A stretch of DNA of 64,000 nt from the NCBI GenBank assembly GCA_012656075.1, contig JAAKBF010000027.1, positions 682,001-746,000 on the forward strand, in the 5' to 3' direction. The DNA is from Phytophthora hibernalis. Taxonomy: Eukaryota > Oomycota > Peronosporomycetes > Peronosporales > Peronosporaceae. The notes under the pieces were generated by a model. The model was given only the letters and a program-made list of their open reading frames with translations. It ran no database searches and was not told the DNA's origin. Made by a program: the position numbers and the translations under genes. This document shows, in pieces, positions 1 through 9,540 of this stretch; positions within the stretch are counted from its first letter, which is position 1, and every line of letters begins with the position of its first letter.

Positions 1-164
1 GTACACGACTACGCGTCTGTCGAGAAATACGTCGTGGAAACGGTGGTGTAAGCGCTTAGTACGCTCGTCAAGTGCATACTCGATGTTCGTACACCTACAT
101 CACTGCACGGGCTCCGCTTCTTGGCAAGCTGCCATCTCTCCTGTTAAATATCGGTTAGGAAAAC

Positions 165-283
165 GAGCACCTTTTAAAGACGACCGCACCTTTTAGAAAA
201 TGGTGGTAATCATGAGCACCTTTTAAAGACGACCGCGCCTTTTAGAAAATGGTGGTAATCATGAGCACCTTTTAGAGAATGGC
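165..283. repeat. 49-bp tandem repeat, about 2.4 copies
   Basis: A unit beginning GAGCACCTTTTAAAGACG recurs at 165, 214 and 263, so the period is 49 bases. The third copy is incomplete and slightly diverged. It lies in the intergenic DNA upstream of the first START/FYVE-like gene. No coding frame runs through it. It may be a decayed minisatellite or part of a distal promoter. Confidence 0.85.
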
Positions 284-1296
284 CCCGATTGTGTGCTTGC
301 TCTATTGCTCGAGCTTTTTTGTACGTTGAGGCTGACGACTATCGCGATGCGATACGGACTGCCTCGGGGATAAACGCGTCGAGTAGCGATGGCAGCGATG
401 GCACCTCGCTATTAATACCAGCCTCCAAGCCCGTCCGTCCGTCCGGCTCATGGCAGGCCCACCACTTAAGTCCTCCTCGTCGATAGCGAATGAAGTCTTT
501 GATGCCTTGACCCTGAAGGCCCGCGTCAATTGACAAACGCTTTCGTCCTGCTTTTCGGGATCAGCGAACCGTGTCAAACGAGCGAGCCATCACGCGGCGC
601 GCAAGCTCGCACCCGAAAGCGGTGGTCGACAGATGCCGAGCGCTGACTGAGTGCAACACGCACGCCATACTGGACGTCAATTGCCATAACGGAACCCCCA
701 ACTGGAGGCAATCACTGCCACGGCGATGAATGTGCTGTCTCCGAGGAATCACTTGCCGCAACGAGGAGATCAAGTGCGCCATCGGGACTATCATTCGCTT
801 CAAGCAAAGTCTGCTGCGTGTTTTTAATCTGATTTTCGCGTCGGCTCTACCCTGAATTAAGTTACCCTGCGTTTCTACTAAACATTGGCGTATAGAATGT
901 AAGAGGTTTTTGCACGGTGATTTAGTTCAAATTCGGTGACTCAACTTCAGAAATGCGTGATCTATCGTCGATAGCAGGTGCGGAGTGAAGAGACACGCAT
1001 AATTAATACCCTTCAAGGTTCGAAATGCGCCGGTCGAGTTGGGCGTGGTCACCGCCAAGACTCCCCATCGTCGCACGCCATCCCCAGGCCACCGCAGAGT
1101 GACCTGGGATCTACTGGCAGCTTCGGGATTGCTTTGCTTGCTTTCCCGTGAGCCGTAGAAATACGCAATGCAACTTGGACTCTTTCCCGTCGCCATCCAG
1201 CACTGCGTCAGCCTCGCTATGAAGTCGACAGTGGCGTCTTTGCTCGCGTGAAAGCGTTGCAGCGCCTCGGTCTCTTGTACCTCGCCGAATCGTGGC
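284..1296. other. Intergenic, no gene recognised
   Basis: Only short overlapping open frames are present on both strands, none with a recognisable motif or family signature. The stretch upstream of the first START/FYVE-like gene probably contains its promoter. Confidence 0.5.
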
Positions 1297-1312
1297 CCTC
1301 ACTCTCCTTCTT
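1297..1312 (+). promoter_or_regulatory. Candidate initiator (Inr) of the first START/FYVE-like gene
   Basis: The sequence CCTCACTCTCCTTCTT fits the oomycete initiator pattern TCANTYY followed by a pyrimidine-rich stretch. It ends about 47 bases before the ATG at 1359, a normal spacing for oomycete transcription starts. This is a consensus match only. Confidence 0.45.
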
Positions 1313-1358
1313 CGCTTGGTGGCAACAGGTCTCGCAGTCTCACAGACTTTAGACAGAC

Positions 1359-2537
1359 ATGGGCAAGGAACGCTTCACCATCAACCCGTTTCCGGCACTG
1401 GAGCTCTCGGACGCTGAGAAGAACCAGCTCCTCGAGCTCGGACGCACCATCATCGAAGCCAATTTCGAGCGCGACGACGCCTTCTTCACAGGTGGCCGCA
1501 AGGTCGACCACCGCCGCTGGAAGCTCGCCAAGGAGCGCGAGCACATGGTGGTGCACACCGAGCGCCCCGAGTACAAGGGCGCGGACGCCATGAGCAACAC
1601 GATGCACTCGTCGTCCAAGCTTCCGGCCATCCTCTCGGTCGGACGCGTCGAAGGCAAACTCGACGACATGATGTACGGCGTCGTCAACCCGACGCTCGAG
1701 GATATGCGCATCAAGGCCTCGTACGTTCACGACTTCGACGGCGCCGCCGTGCTTTCGACAATCGTCGAACCGACTGTGGAGGAGCCTTTCACGTCGGTCG
1801 TTGTCAAGTGGATGGAGATGGACATCCCGCTACGCCGGACTGGTGTCGTCCAGAACCGCGACTACGTCTACCTCGAATGCACAGGTTTTGCTCGCATGAG
1901 CAACGGAGACCGTGCGGGTTATCACTTCCTGCACTCGATCGACTTTCCGCAAATCCCCAAGCTGTCGGACCGTGTGCGTGGTGATCTCTCGATCTGCGGC
2001 TTCTTCCGCCAAATCGGACCGAATGTCCTCGACGTTTGCAAAACTGGTCTCATGGACCCTGCGGGTGACATGATCCGCATGTTGGCGGTGCCGGTCATGA
2101 CGGAGGCGTTCCTGTCTCCTCTGCGGTATGTTCACTGCGGTCAGATGCGAAAGCTCACGTGGAAGATGGAGAAGGCTCATGCCGAAGCACGACTACACGG
2201 CGCTCCGAACCCGGGCGCTTCCTGCGTGACGTGCAACAGATCCACGGGCTGGACGCTCGGCAAGAGCGCGGCAACATGCAAGTGCTGCTTCCGCGTGTTG
2301 TGCAGCGGCTGCAAGATCAAGAAGAAAATCAGCTTGGTGACGGCGGACTTGACGCTGTCCGAGCGCAAAATCAACTTTTGCAGCGCGTGTCTAGCAGAGG
2401 CCTCGCTTTCCAGCGCGGCGGAGATCGCGTCGTACCAGATTATGGAGAACGGGCGCAAGAGCGGCATCATCCGCTCCGCCACGAGCCATTCCTCGTCCAG
2501 CTCGGACGTGACCCTGCTGTCCCAGATGTCCATGTAG
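1359..2537 (+). CDS. START-like/FYVE-like zinc-finger protein, copy 1
   Basis: A 392-residue single-exon protein of a family that is expanded in Phytophthora. The first 280 or so residues resemble the START-like lipid-binding module usual in this family (for example the conserved block around residues 145 to 260). The C-terminal part has four CxxC pairs at about residues 289/292, 307/310, 315/318 and 341/344, the spacing of a FYVE-type zinc finger, but the classical basic RRHHCR motif is missing. Such proteins are thought to bind lipids or phosphoinositides on endosomal membranes; that role is inferred from the family. The tail is serine-rich. The start is chosen because it begins the conserved MGKERF block shared with the paralogue at 6872 and lies just below an initiator-like site. 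Confidence 0.88.
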   Translation: MGKERFTINPFPALELSDAEKNQLLELGRTIIEANFERDDAFFTGGRKVDHRRWKLAKEREHMVVHTERPEYKGADAMSNTMHSSSKLPAILSVGRVEGKLDDMMYGVVNPTLEDMRIKASYVHDFDGAAVLSTIVEPTVEEPFTSVVVKWMEMDIPLRRTGVVQNRDYVYLECTGFARMSNGDRAGYHFLHSIDFPQIPKLSDRVRGDLSICGFFRQIGPNVLDVCKTGLMDPAGDMIRMLAVPVMTEAFLSPLRYVHCGQMRKLTWKMEKAHAEARLHGAPNPGASCVTCNRSTGWTLGKSAATCKCCFRVLCSGCKIKKKISLVTADLTLSERKINFCSACLAEASLSSAAEIASYQIMENGRKSGIIRSATSHSSSSSDVTLLSQMSM

Positions 2538-2613
2538 TGACGTCGAAGTAGCAGAACAGGCCCAGTGTGAATAATAAATTACTAGTTAGTGAGCTTTTGC
2601 AACGTAGCCATTA

Positions 2614-3327
2614 GGGGTGTTTCATTCGGGGGCAGGTTATCTGGGGCAACTTTTTACTCTCAAAGTTTATACAAAGGTCTGCTTATGCATTGCTGCAGGT
2701 AATAAATTAGAAGGCCGACCACACTAAGGTTACGCCAAAACCGCCAATCATATCGATGAAGCGAGGCAGCCCCAGCGCAACCGGCCCGCGGTCGGCGACG
2801 ACGTCTTCGACTGGTCAAGCAACAAAGTCCACTCGAACGACGTGATTGCGTCGGACAGCGAGGTCAGCGCGCAAGTGAGCGATGCCAGCGACGAGGGGGA
2901 CGAGCAGCGATGGAGACGGCGCAGGCGGCTGGATTACGGTTGACCAAGGAGTACCAGGGCAAGATCACGGTCCAGGAGACGGGCGGCACGGATACAGGAC
3001 GACATCCAAAGCAGCGTTGAGGGCAGTGTGTGCCACGTTGCAGAGGGCTGTGCTTGAGGTCATGGGCAAGCCCTGAAAGAAGGTGGCGGCCGCCGACGCA
3101 GCGTTCGAGCTCGACGGGCAAATTTCTCACGGGCCACCGTCTGCCCATGACCAGAGTCCTGCTGGAGACGACCGTCTCGGCGGCCAAGGGCGATTCGCTG
3201 CTGCGCTGGGACCTGCGGTGCAGCTGGATACAAAGTGCTCCCCGTACGCTCGTGGCACGGGTCGTGCCCCGCCAGTCATTTAGTGTAGCCACATTGATAA
3301 CCCCTTCAATCCCGAATGAAACACCCC
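2614..3327. mobile_element. Non-autonomous PIF/Harbinger-like element (MITE)
   Basis: Perfect 17-bp terminal inverted repeats, GGGGTGTTTCATTCGGG at 2614 to 2630 and its reverse complement at 3311 to 3327, are flanked on both sides by TTA (2611 to 2613 and 3328 to 3330). A three-base TTA/TAA target duplication with G-rich termini is the signature of PIF/Harbinger elements. The 714-bp interior has no transposase. One short plus-strand frame (about 2766 to 2943) reads as a charged acidic-then-arginine-rich peptide and may be a remnant of an accessory gene. It sits between the first START/FYVE-like gene and the pseudouridine synthase gene. Confidence 0.82.
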
Positions 3328-3435
3328 TTATCGACGCGTCCTGCATCATCATACACTTGTAGAGCAGACACCAGATGATATCCCGTTTCCATTGGACAGG
3401 ACGGGCTCACGTCGAGTTGAACAGCAGCGGAGACC

Positions 3436-3816
3436 ATGACCAAGAGGAAGCGAGATTCCAGCGCCACGGACGCCACACCGCCCGAAGCGCCCACCGAGAT
3501 GCACCAACTCATTACAACAGCTCTCAAGACGTTGCAATTACCAACCGACGCGTTTGAATCGACTGGGAATGTGGGATCGGAAGTCTCCGACCGAATCCGC
3601 AGTCTCTCGCTCGACAAACTCAAACGGATGCCCAAACTGCAACCCCCAGGCAGCGTTTACAGCTCGGACTTGGCTCTCCGACTGTTTTTCTACTGTAGGA
3701 ATGCGGGGTTGTTACCGTGCACGCGAAATCCGAGTCGAAAAATCCCGAGTTTTCCACCGTCGACACTTCTCGAAAGATGGCGGAGCTATGTGTCAACGCG
3801 CTTAATTCAGAGCTGA
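3436..3816 (+). CDS. N-terminal segment of the pseudouridine synthase gene, different frame
   Basis: A 126-residue frame starting MTKRKRDSS overlaps the main synthase frame by 100 bases but is in another phase. Up to about residue 93 it has ordinary protein-like composition and could be the amino-terminal part of the same gene. Its last 35 residues look like out-of-frame reading. Either a short intron starts near 3695 (a GT is present, and an AG at 3809 to 3810 would keep frame, donor not ideal) or there is a frameshift near 3715. It could instead be a chance frame. No domain is recognised in it. Confidence 0.45.
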   Translation: MTKRKRDSSATDATPPEAPTEMHQLITTALKTLQLPTDAFESTGNVGSEVSDRIRSLSLDKLKRMPKLQPPGSVYSSDLALRLFFYCRNAGLLPCTRNPSRKIPSFPPSTLLERWRSYVSTRLIQS

Positions 3817-4658
3817 ACCGACGACAGTATCGCCATGTAATTCGAGTGTGGCTTCCTGAAGAGAGGGATATCGCGTTGGGTGCGAGACCCGATCGAATCC
3901 TGGTGCAGCTTCGCGAGTTCGCGGAGTGCAACACCAGCGACCCAGTGGACAAGGCTTTGACGGCTCAACTGCAGCTCAAAATTCTATTTCGAGACGACGC
4001 GGTTGTTGTGGTTGACAAGCCTGCAAATGTACGGAGTGTAGATGGCACCGACCAGAATGCATCGGTCTCGGTTCACCGCTGTATTGCCAACGTCTTCCCG
4101 GACGCACGGATGGTGCACCGCCTGGACCAGGAGACGTCGGGGTTGCTTGTTGTCGCGCTGACCAAGTCTGCAGCCCAGAGTTTGAACGCGCAATTTCGAG
4201 ATCGGTTAGTTGACAAGACGTATGTGGCACGTGTGCATGGCTGGATAGAGGAAGCAGAGGAGGGATCTGAATCGCCGAGACGCGTGCGAGTTCCCATGGA
4301 GAAGCACCCCACTCGACAGCTTGTCCAACGTGTAGTTAAAGATCGCGAGGTCGACGCAACCAGCTCGCTTTGGTCAATCACTGAATATTCTGTGCAATCT
4401 CAGTCGACTGATGATGCAAGCGAAGAATCAGAAGAACACCAAAAGTTCACCATGGTGGAGCTAAATCCCGTGACAGGAAAGACCCACCAGCTTCGACTCC
4501 ACATGCAGCACCTCAAACACCCGATTTTGGGTGACTCGCTGTATTCTCCCGAACTGGTGTATTGCCGTGCCTCCCGCCTCTGTTTACATGCTGCCAAGCT
4601 CTCCTTCACGCACCCGGTCACCGGCGAGCGGTTGAGCTTCGAGCTCATACCCCGCTGA
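3717..4658 (+). CDS. RluA-family pseudouridine synthase
   Basis: A 313-residue protein with the RluA-type catalytic motif HRLDQETSGLLV at residues 134 to 145; Asp137 is the expected nucleophile. The sequence before it (VVVVDKPANV, about 96 to 105) and the C-terminal TGKTHQLRLHMQ block are also characteristic. The enzyme isomerises uridine to pseudouridine in RNA; whether its target is rRNA, tRNA or mitochondrial RNA cannot be told. A variable acidic insert near residues 225 to 245 separates the conserved blocks. The true start may lie upstream in the frame beginning at 3436, so 3717 is a minimal start. The downstream region to 5022 is non-coding. Confidence 0.85.
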   Translation: MHAKSESKNPEFSTVDTSRKMAELCVNALNSELNRRQYRHVIRVWLPEERDIALGARPDRILVQLREFAECNTSDPVDKALTAQLQLKILFRDDAVVVVDKPANVRSVDGTDQNASVSVHRCIANVFPDARMVHRLDQETSGLLVVALTKSAAQSLNAQFRDRLVDKTYVARVHGWIEEAEEGSESPRRVRVPMEKHPTRQLVQRVVKDREVDATSSLWSITEYSVQSQSTDDASEESEEHQKFTMVELNPVTGKTHQLRLHMQHLKHPILGDSLYSPELVYCRASRLCLHAAKLSFTHPVTGERLSFELIPR

Positions 4659-5022
4659 TTTTTTCACAACCAAAGACGACAAAAGTGCTGTTCATAAGCG
4701 GCCACAGGCGTCTGGAAAAGCGCCACGAAATTAATCACGAGTCTGCACTCTCACATACTTCAAGTATCAAACTATTGCTGACAACCGTTATGCAGTTCCG
4801 GAACTTGATTGCTGCTGGATCGACCAACTTCATCGGCTAGGCACCATGATATTTGCTGGTCCCTTTTCGTAAATTCTGATAACACTGTCGAAGGCGTGCA
4901 TCCATCGGCAAGCCTACAATTGCAGGGAGTGTAGAGTGCTGCAGTAGCATGCAGCCTGCAGCTCATTTTGCAAACTGCCTTCCACTCGTCTCAAGCTCGA
5001 CTCAAGACTTCGCTATACTTCG
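4659..5022. other. Intergenic, 3' end of synthase and promoter of secreted protein gene
   Basis: About 360 bases without a credible coding frame. It must contain the terminator of the synthase gene and the promoter of the DUF4360 gene. I see no clear initiator consensus. Confidence 0.5.
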
Positions 5023-5789
5023 ATGAATGCCTTCGTCTTCCTTACTGTGTTGTGCATCGGTGTTGCTGCTGGTGATGCAGGCTTCTCAAAGCCTACGCTG
5101 GGCAATGCTTCTGCTTCTGAAGTAGTTGAGGTGCCACCTGCTGCTGCCTCGACCAAGGCTTCGTTCAAGTTTGGCACGCCTACCTTCTTTGGCTCTGGTT
5201 GCCCTGTTGATACCGTCACGGTGGTGCCATCGACAGATGGCCAGGCCGTCTCCGTCCTCTTCTCGCAGTTTGCGGCTCGCACATCTGGCGCCGATGTGAC
5301 GCGTGACCGCAAATCGTGCAACCTGGCAGTTCCTGTCGACGTCCAAAGCGTAAGTGGCGCTGGTTCTACTTGTGGCTTACCCACCGCGTTGTGACCGCTA
5401 AATGGTGTCGTCGGTATGCTTGCCAGGGTGTTTCTATCGGCATTTTTCGCGTGGACTATCGTGGCAATGCGTTTGTGCCAAACCAAAGCGGTTCTTTCGG
5501 ACAGTTCGACGCAGAGTATTATTTCGCTGGCCAGCGTGGACCCGTCGCATCTGAGAAGTACTCTCCGGGCACAGACAAAAACTTGTTCATCTCGCACGAA
5601 GTGGGCGTGAGTGCTGTAGTGTGGACACCGTGCGGAGCGTCCACCAACTTCCGAGTTAACAGCGCGATCACGGCACTGAAGAAATCGGGCGGCAAGGAGG
5701 ACACGCAGGTGGCGGTCGACTCGGTCGACAGCACGGTGCAGGCTGGATTCCACTACTTCATCAGCACGCGGAAGTGCTCGTCGCAGTAA
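5023..5789 (+). CDS. Secreted DUF4360-family protein, two exons
   Basis: Exon 1 is 5023 to 5349 and exon 2 is 5427 to 5789, separated by a 77-base intron (5350 to 5426) with GTAAGT donor, a CTAAAT branch-like site and CCAG acceptor; the junction is in phase 0 and gives about 229 residues. Residues 1 to about 17 form a signal peptide (hydrophobic FVFLTVLCIGVAA). The mature part shows DUF4360 hallmarks: the GSGCP block with Cys60, a central CNLAVPV block and VDYRGNAFV just after the intron. DUF4360 proteins are small secreted proteins of fungi, oomycetes and bacteria with no known activity. Without splicing the first frame ends at 5394, so the intron is well supported. A 291-residue frame on the opposite strand is only its shadow. 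Confidence 0.88.
5350..5426 (+). other. Intron of the DUF4360 gene
   Basis: GTAAGT at the 5' end and CCAG at the 3' end, with a branch-like GCTAAAT about 30 bases before the acceptor. Removing it joins two frames that complete the domain. Confidence 0.85.
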
Positions 5790-6871
5790 AGTCCTGTTGT
5801 AGGAATGGTCGACAACATCGACTTGGGGTGTGATAGGATCACAGCCTTCAACACGAACAGATTTTTCGTTGCGTATCTTGCGTTGCATCCGCCGTCACAT
5901 CGAGTGCAGTTGACGAACAGCAGATGGTGCTACCCAGCTGTCAATCACTGCTGGTGGAAGTGGTAAGGTTTCGGCACTATCGAAACGAGTCCTGTCATAC
6001 AGCTCTGAGTAGCCTTTCAATGCGAATCTCGTGTTTGCGCCCATCTTATCCGCGACGCCAGCGGTCTGGAGAGTCGAACCACCTCGAGCTTAGCATGGCA
6101 CTCATCAAGTCCTTGTCCAACGTGGACGGATAGACCTTCAAGTGCCGCTGTACTGTACGAGGCCGCGACAATGCCGTCCCGGATGCTGCACCCCGCAGCC
6201 AACAATGCTGTCGGCCAATTGCTGGAAGTGCTGGTCCAGTTTTGGCATCGGTCGTAGTTTTGTCGGCGCCGAACACGTTGCGTTTCACCGCGCCGAGTCA
6301 AGGCAAAGACAACAAACCTTGCACGCCAAGCTGCTAAGTGATCCCGAGCTGTGTTGTCGATCCATCAGTCGACGAAGAGGGCATTGCTTCAGTTTTGATG
6401 GTACTGTGCAATACCACGTGGCTGTCCCCACTGTGCTGTTTGAAGTGCGGACACCCGTTGCAAGTTCTGCTGCTTGGTGACAAGGCACTGCGGCTTCGAC
6501 TGCAGATGCCGACTGCCAGCTCAAGGATTGCGGCAAGCGCGCAACAGAAACGCGGCATCACGTGAAGACGGCGAGGGATAGTCACCTCGGCCACCTGGTT
6601 GTCTGAGCCGCGGCGGCAGTCACAACCTGCTGGGGCACTTTGCTGCCGAGCGTCTCGATCTCCTGTTTCTGGGCTCGGAAGTGCAAATCGTGCGTTTAGT
6701 GCACGTTGCGTACCTTGAGCTGTATCGGTCAGCAATATTCACGTCCGTCGCCGCTCGCATGTCTAGCGGCACTTGGTCATTCTCGTTTCTTCCGTCGGGA
6801 GGCACACCGCAAAGGCTTGGGACCAAATCCACTGGTGGGGCAGCAACACAGTTATTCGGTTGTAGCGGACA
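5790..6871. other. Intergenic, no gene recognised
   Basis: About 1.1 kb between the DUF4360 gene and the second START/FYVE-like gene. Several short frames exist on both strands but none carries a domain or splice pattern I can support. It probably contains the promoter of the gene at 6872. Confidence 0.5.
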
Positions 6872-8035
6872 ATGGGCAAGGAACGCTTCACCATTAACCC
6901 GTTCCCGGCGCTCGCGCTCACAGACTCGGAGAAGAACCAACTGCTCGAGCTCGGACGCACTATCATCGAGGCGAACTTCGAGCGTGACAATCCCTTCTTT
7001 CAAGGAGGCCGCAAGGTCGACCCACGTCGATGGAAAATGTCCAAAGAGCGCGAACGCATGAAAGTGTACACGGAGCGTCCGGAATACGTCGGAGATGACG
7101 CGATGAGTAACAAGAGCTCGACCAAGCTACCGGCCATTCTCTCGGTCGGTCGCGTCGAGGGCAAGCTCGACGACATGATGTTCGGCGTCGTCAACCCGAC
7201 GCTCGAGGACATGCGCATCAAGGCTTCGTACGTGCACGACTTCGACGGTGCTGCCGTGCTTTCGACTATCGTGAGCCCCACGGAGGAGGAACCGTTCACG
7301 TCGGTCGTTGTCAAGTGGATGGAGATGGACATCCCGCTACGCCGGACTGGTGTCGTCCAGAACCGCGACTACGTCTACCTCGAATGCACAGGTTTTGCTC
7401 GCATGAGCAACGGAGACCGTGCGGGTTATCACTTCCTGCACTCGATCGACTTTCCGCAGATCCCCAAGCTGTCGGACCGTGTGCGCGGTGATCTCTCGAT
7501 CTGCGGCTTCTTCCGCCAAATCGGACCGAATATCCTCGACGTTTGCAAAACTGGTCTCATGGACCCTGTGGGTGACATGATCCGCATGTTGGCGGTGCCG
7601 GTCATGACGGAGGCGTTCCTGTCTCCTCTGCGGTATGTTCACTGCGGTCAGATGCGAAAGCTCACGTGGAAGATGGAGAAGGCTCATGCCGAAGCACGAC
7701 TACACGGCGCTCCGAATCCCGGTACGTCATGCGTGACTTGCTCCAAGATGTCGACGGGTTGGAAACTCGGTAAGAGCGCCAGCACCTGCAAGAGCTGCTT
7801 CCGAGTCGTGTGCAACAGCTGCAAGATCAAGAAGAAACTTAGCATCGTGACGGCAGACTTGGCGCTGTCCGAGAAAAAGATCAACTTCTGCTCGGCGTGT
7901 CTGGCGGATGCGTCGACATCAAGCGCCGTGGACATCGCCGCTGCTCAGATCTCGGAGAACATGCGCAGGGACGGAATCGTTAGGTCTGTAGCAAGTCACT
8001 CATCGTCCAGCTCGGACCTGCTTGCGTCGCGTTAG
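6872..8035 (+). CDS. START-like/FYVE-like zinc-finger protein, copy 2
   Basis: A 387-residue intronless paralogue of the gene at 1359, in the same orientation 4.3 kb downstream. It shares the MGKERFTINPFPAL start, the START-like region and the four CxxC pairs of a FYVE-like finger that lacks the RRHHCR motif. It differs mainly in the first 140 residues and in the C-terminal tail. A block of about 400 bases in the middle (about 7310 to 7712) is almost identical to 1802 to 2204, whereas both flanks differ at many codon third positions; this points to gene conversion. Function as for copy 1: likely lipid or membrane binding, inferred from family. Confidence 0.88.
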   Translation: MGKERFTINPFPALALTDSEKNQLLELGRTIIEANFERDNPFFQGGRKVDPRRWKMSKERERMKVYTERPEYVGDDAMSNKSSTKLPAILSVGRVEGKLDDMMFGVVNPTLEDMRIKASYVHDFDGAAVLSTIVSPTEEEPFTSVVVKWMEMDIPLRRTGVVQNRDYVYLECTGFARMSNGDRAGYHFLHSIDFPQIPKLSDRVRGDLSICGFFRQIGPNILDVCKTGLMDPVGDMIRMLAVPVMTEAFLSPLRYVHCGQMRKLTWKMEKAHAEARLHGAPNPGTSCVTCSKMSTGWKLGKSASTCKSCFRVVCNSCKIKKKLSIVTADLALSEKKINFCSACLADASTSSAVDIAAAQISENMRRDGIVRSVASHSSSSSDLLASR

Positions 8036-8305
8036 TACTATGGAAGGAAGATAGTCGCAGTGAAATCCCTTAGTAAAGTTATGAAAGTTGTTGCAAGGTG
8101 TTCGTTCACCGCTGCATTGAATGGCCTTACCTCTTCGCCCTTGCGGCCATCCTGCTTCGATTCAACTCCTGGAGCTTCTGCTCTTCTCGAATTTTCTCAA
8201 GCGCAAACCAGTCCGCTTCCGGTATCTGTGACGTGTGAGAAACACTTGAGGCTTCCGAGTTGAACAGCATTCGTCAATATTCAAAGCGAGCTTCCATTGC
8301 AGCCT

Positions 8306-9407
8306 CTAGTCCATTTCCAACCACAGCTCGTGGATGCAATGCTGCAGTTCCTCCAGATCCTCCGCCGGCATGTTCGAGTTTTCTGCAAGAACAAGAGAGA
8401 TCTTGGTGACGTTCTTAGCCTCTTCCCAGCGCTCTTGAGCAAGCAAGTTGCCAGCGTAGTGGTAGTGGATCATTGCGGCAGTAGCGTTGAGGTCTGCCAG
8501 AAGCGAAATATCGGTGTAGGATACATCCACTTCGCCAGCATCGGAAGCCGACGCTTGGTCGCAGTGCTCTTCGTACGCGCCGATGGCGTCGTCGAAGTAC
8601 TTTTCAGCCTCTTCGGACAGCCCGCTGTTGAAAACAAAAATGACAAAACAAAACACGGAGATAAGTGGTGTTGCAACCGTGCAGTTCAGCACAATGAGCA
8701 AACCACAATTTACAGCTTTTCGTGGCACATTGCAAGAGCACCAAGCGTAGTCACACGCATGTAGGCGCCCCAGGCTGTCACGTCCGCCTCCAGGACGCTG
8801 AGAGCCTCCTCATAGTACGTCGTGGCAGTAGATCCATCTTCCAGCTGCTCATCGTATATCCTCGCAATGCCAAAGGCCACCTCGAAAACGTCAGCGTCTG
8901 TGCAGGTGCAGACAGAAGCACAACCAAAGCCAATGATCAGATAACGGCCTCTCACCCAAACACCCAATTTCTGCGTAGATACCTCGCAGATTTCGCTGCT
9001 TGAGGATCTCATACAGCTCCAGAGACTGCTCCAATTCTCGCTCCGTATCCCCCTCTTCCTGACTTTGCTCAATCATCTTCAGCACTTCACCCACTCGAGC
9101 ATCACCACCCTGCAATATCATAAATATTTACTCTTCATAGAATTGCCGGACTGCAGTTGCAGCTGTCCAATGCAATTCAGCAGTCGCACCGTTTGCTGGT
9201 CTTCAGATTGCACAGATTCCAAGCGACTTTTGAGCTAAACGCCGACTGCTGTCGAATCACTGCAATCGATCCAAGATGCGACTGGGCCACATTCACCCAG
9301 CCCTCAGCTGATGCACTAGCCAATGCGACGCGACGATGACGTTGCAAAGTGGAGGAGGCTGCACGGGCAGCTCGAAGCACGGCGCGAGTCGCAGGTATGA
9401 GCAGCAT
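8306..9407 (-). CDS. Mitochondrial TPR protein, TTC19-like, four exons
   Basis: Exons on the minus strand are 9407-9228, 9109-8956, 8897-8714 and 8624-8306, giving about 278 residues. Introns 2 (8955-8898, GTGAGA...ACAG) and 3 (8713-8625, GTAAAT...CAACAG) are strong and keep frame; intron 1 (9227-9110) has an acceptor GCAG but a weak GTCGCT donor. The N-terminus is rich in Arg and Ala with no acid, as expected for a mitochondrial presequence. The rest is helical with TPR-like units such as AFGIARIYDEQ, TYYEEALSVLE and AEKYFDDAIGAY. The layout resembles TTC19, a factor of respiratory complex III maturation, but other mitochondrial TPR proteins are possible. It converges on the gene ending at 8035. 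Confidence 0.78.
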
Positions 9408-9540
9408 ATTGGAGGCTGCAGTTTACTGGATGAAAATTGTGCCACATTCAAGCGACATACATTCGGTATGTACCGGTATCAACTTCAACTTGTAGGACGG
9501 TTTGGAGTCGAAGCCAGTACAGTCGAGAGGAACGCGATAT
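9408..9540. promoter_or_regulatory. Upstream region of the TPR gene, bordering a LINE
   Basis: About 130 bases lie between the start of the minus-strand TPR gene and the first LINE coding sequence. Its promoter must lie here or inside the LINE. No firm initiator element was identified. Confidence 0.35.

Noticed and set aside
165..283. Possible CRISPR-like array
   Set aside because: The copies abut each other without unique spacers and only about 2.4 exist; it is a simple tandem repeat in a eukaryote.
1299..1730. Minus-strand frames opposite both START/FYVE-like genes
   Set aside because: Codon-bias shadows; they recur at the same relative place in both paralogues only because the sense sequence is conserved.
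5013..5888. 291-residue minus-strand frame opposite the DUF4360 gene
   Set aside because: It is a shadow of the plus-strand gene; no motif, and the plus strand has a signal peptide, a domain and a good intron.
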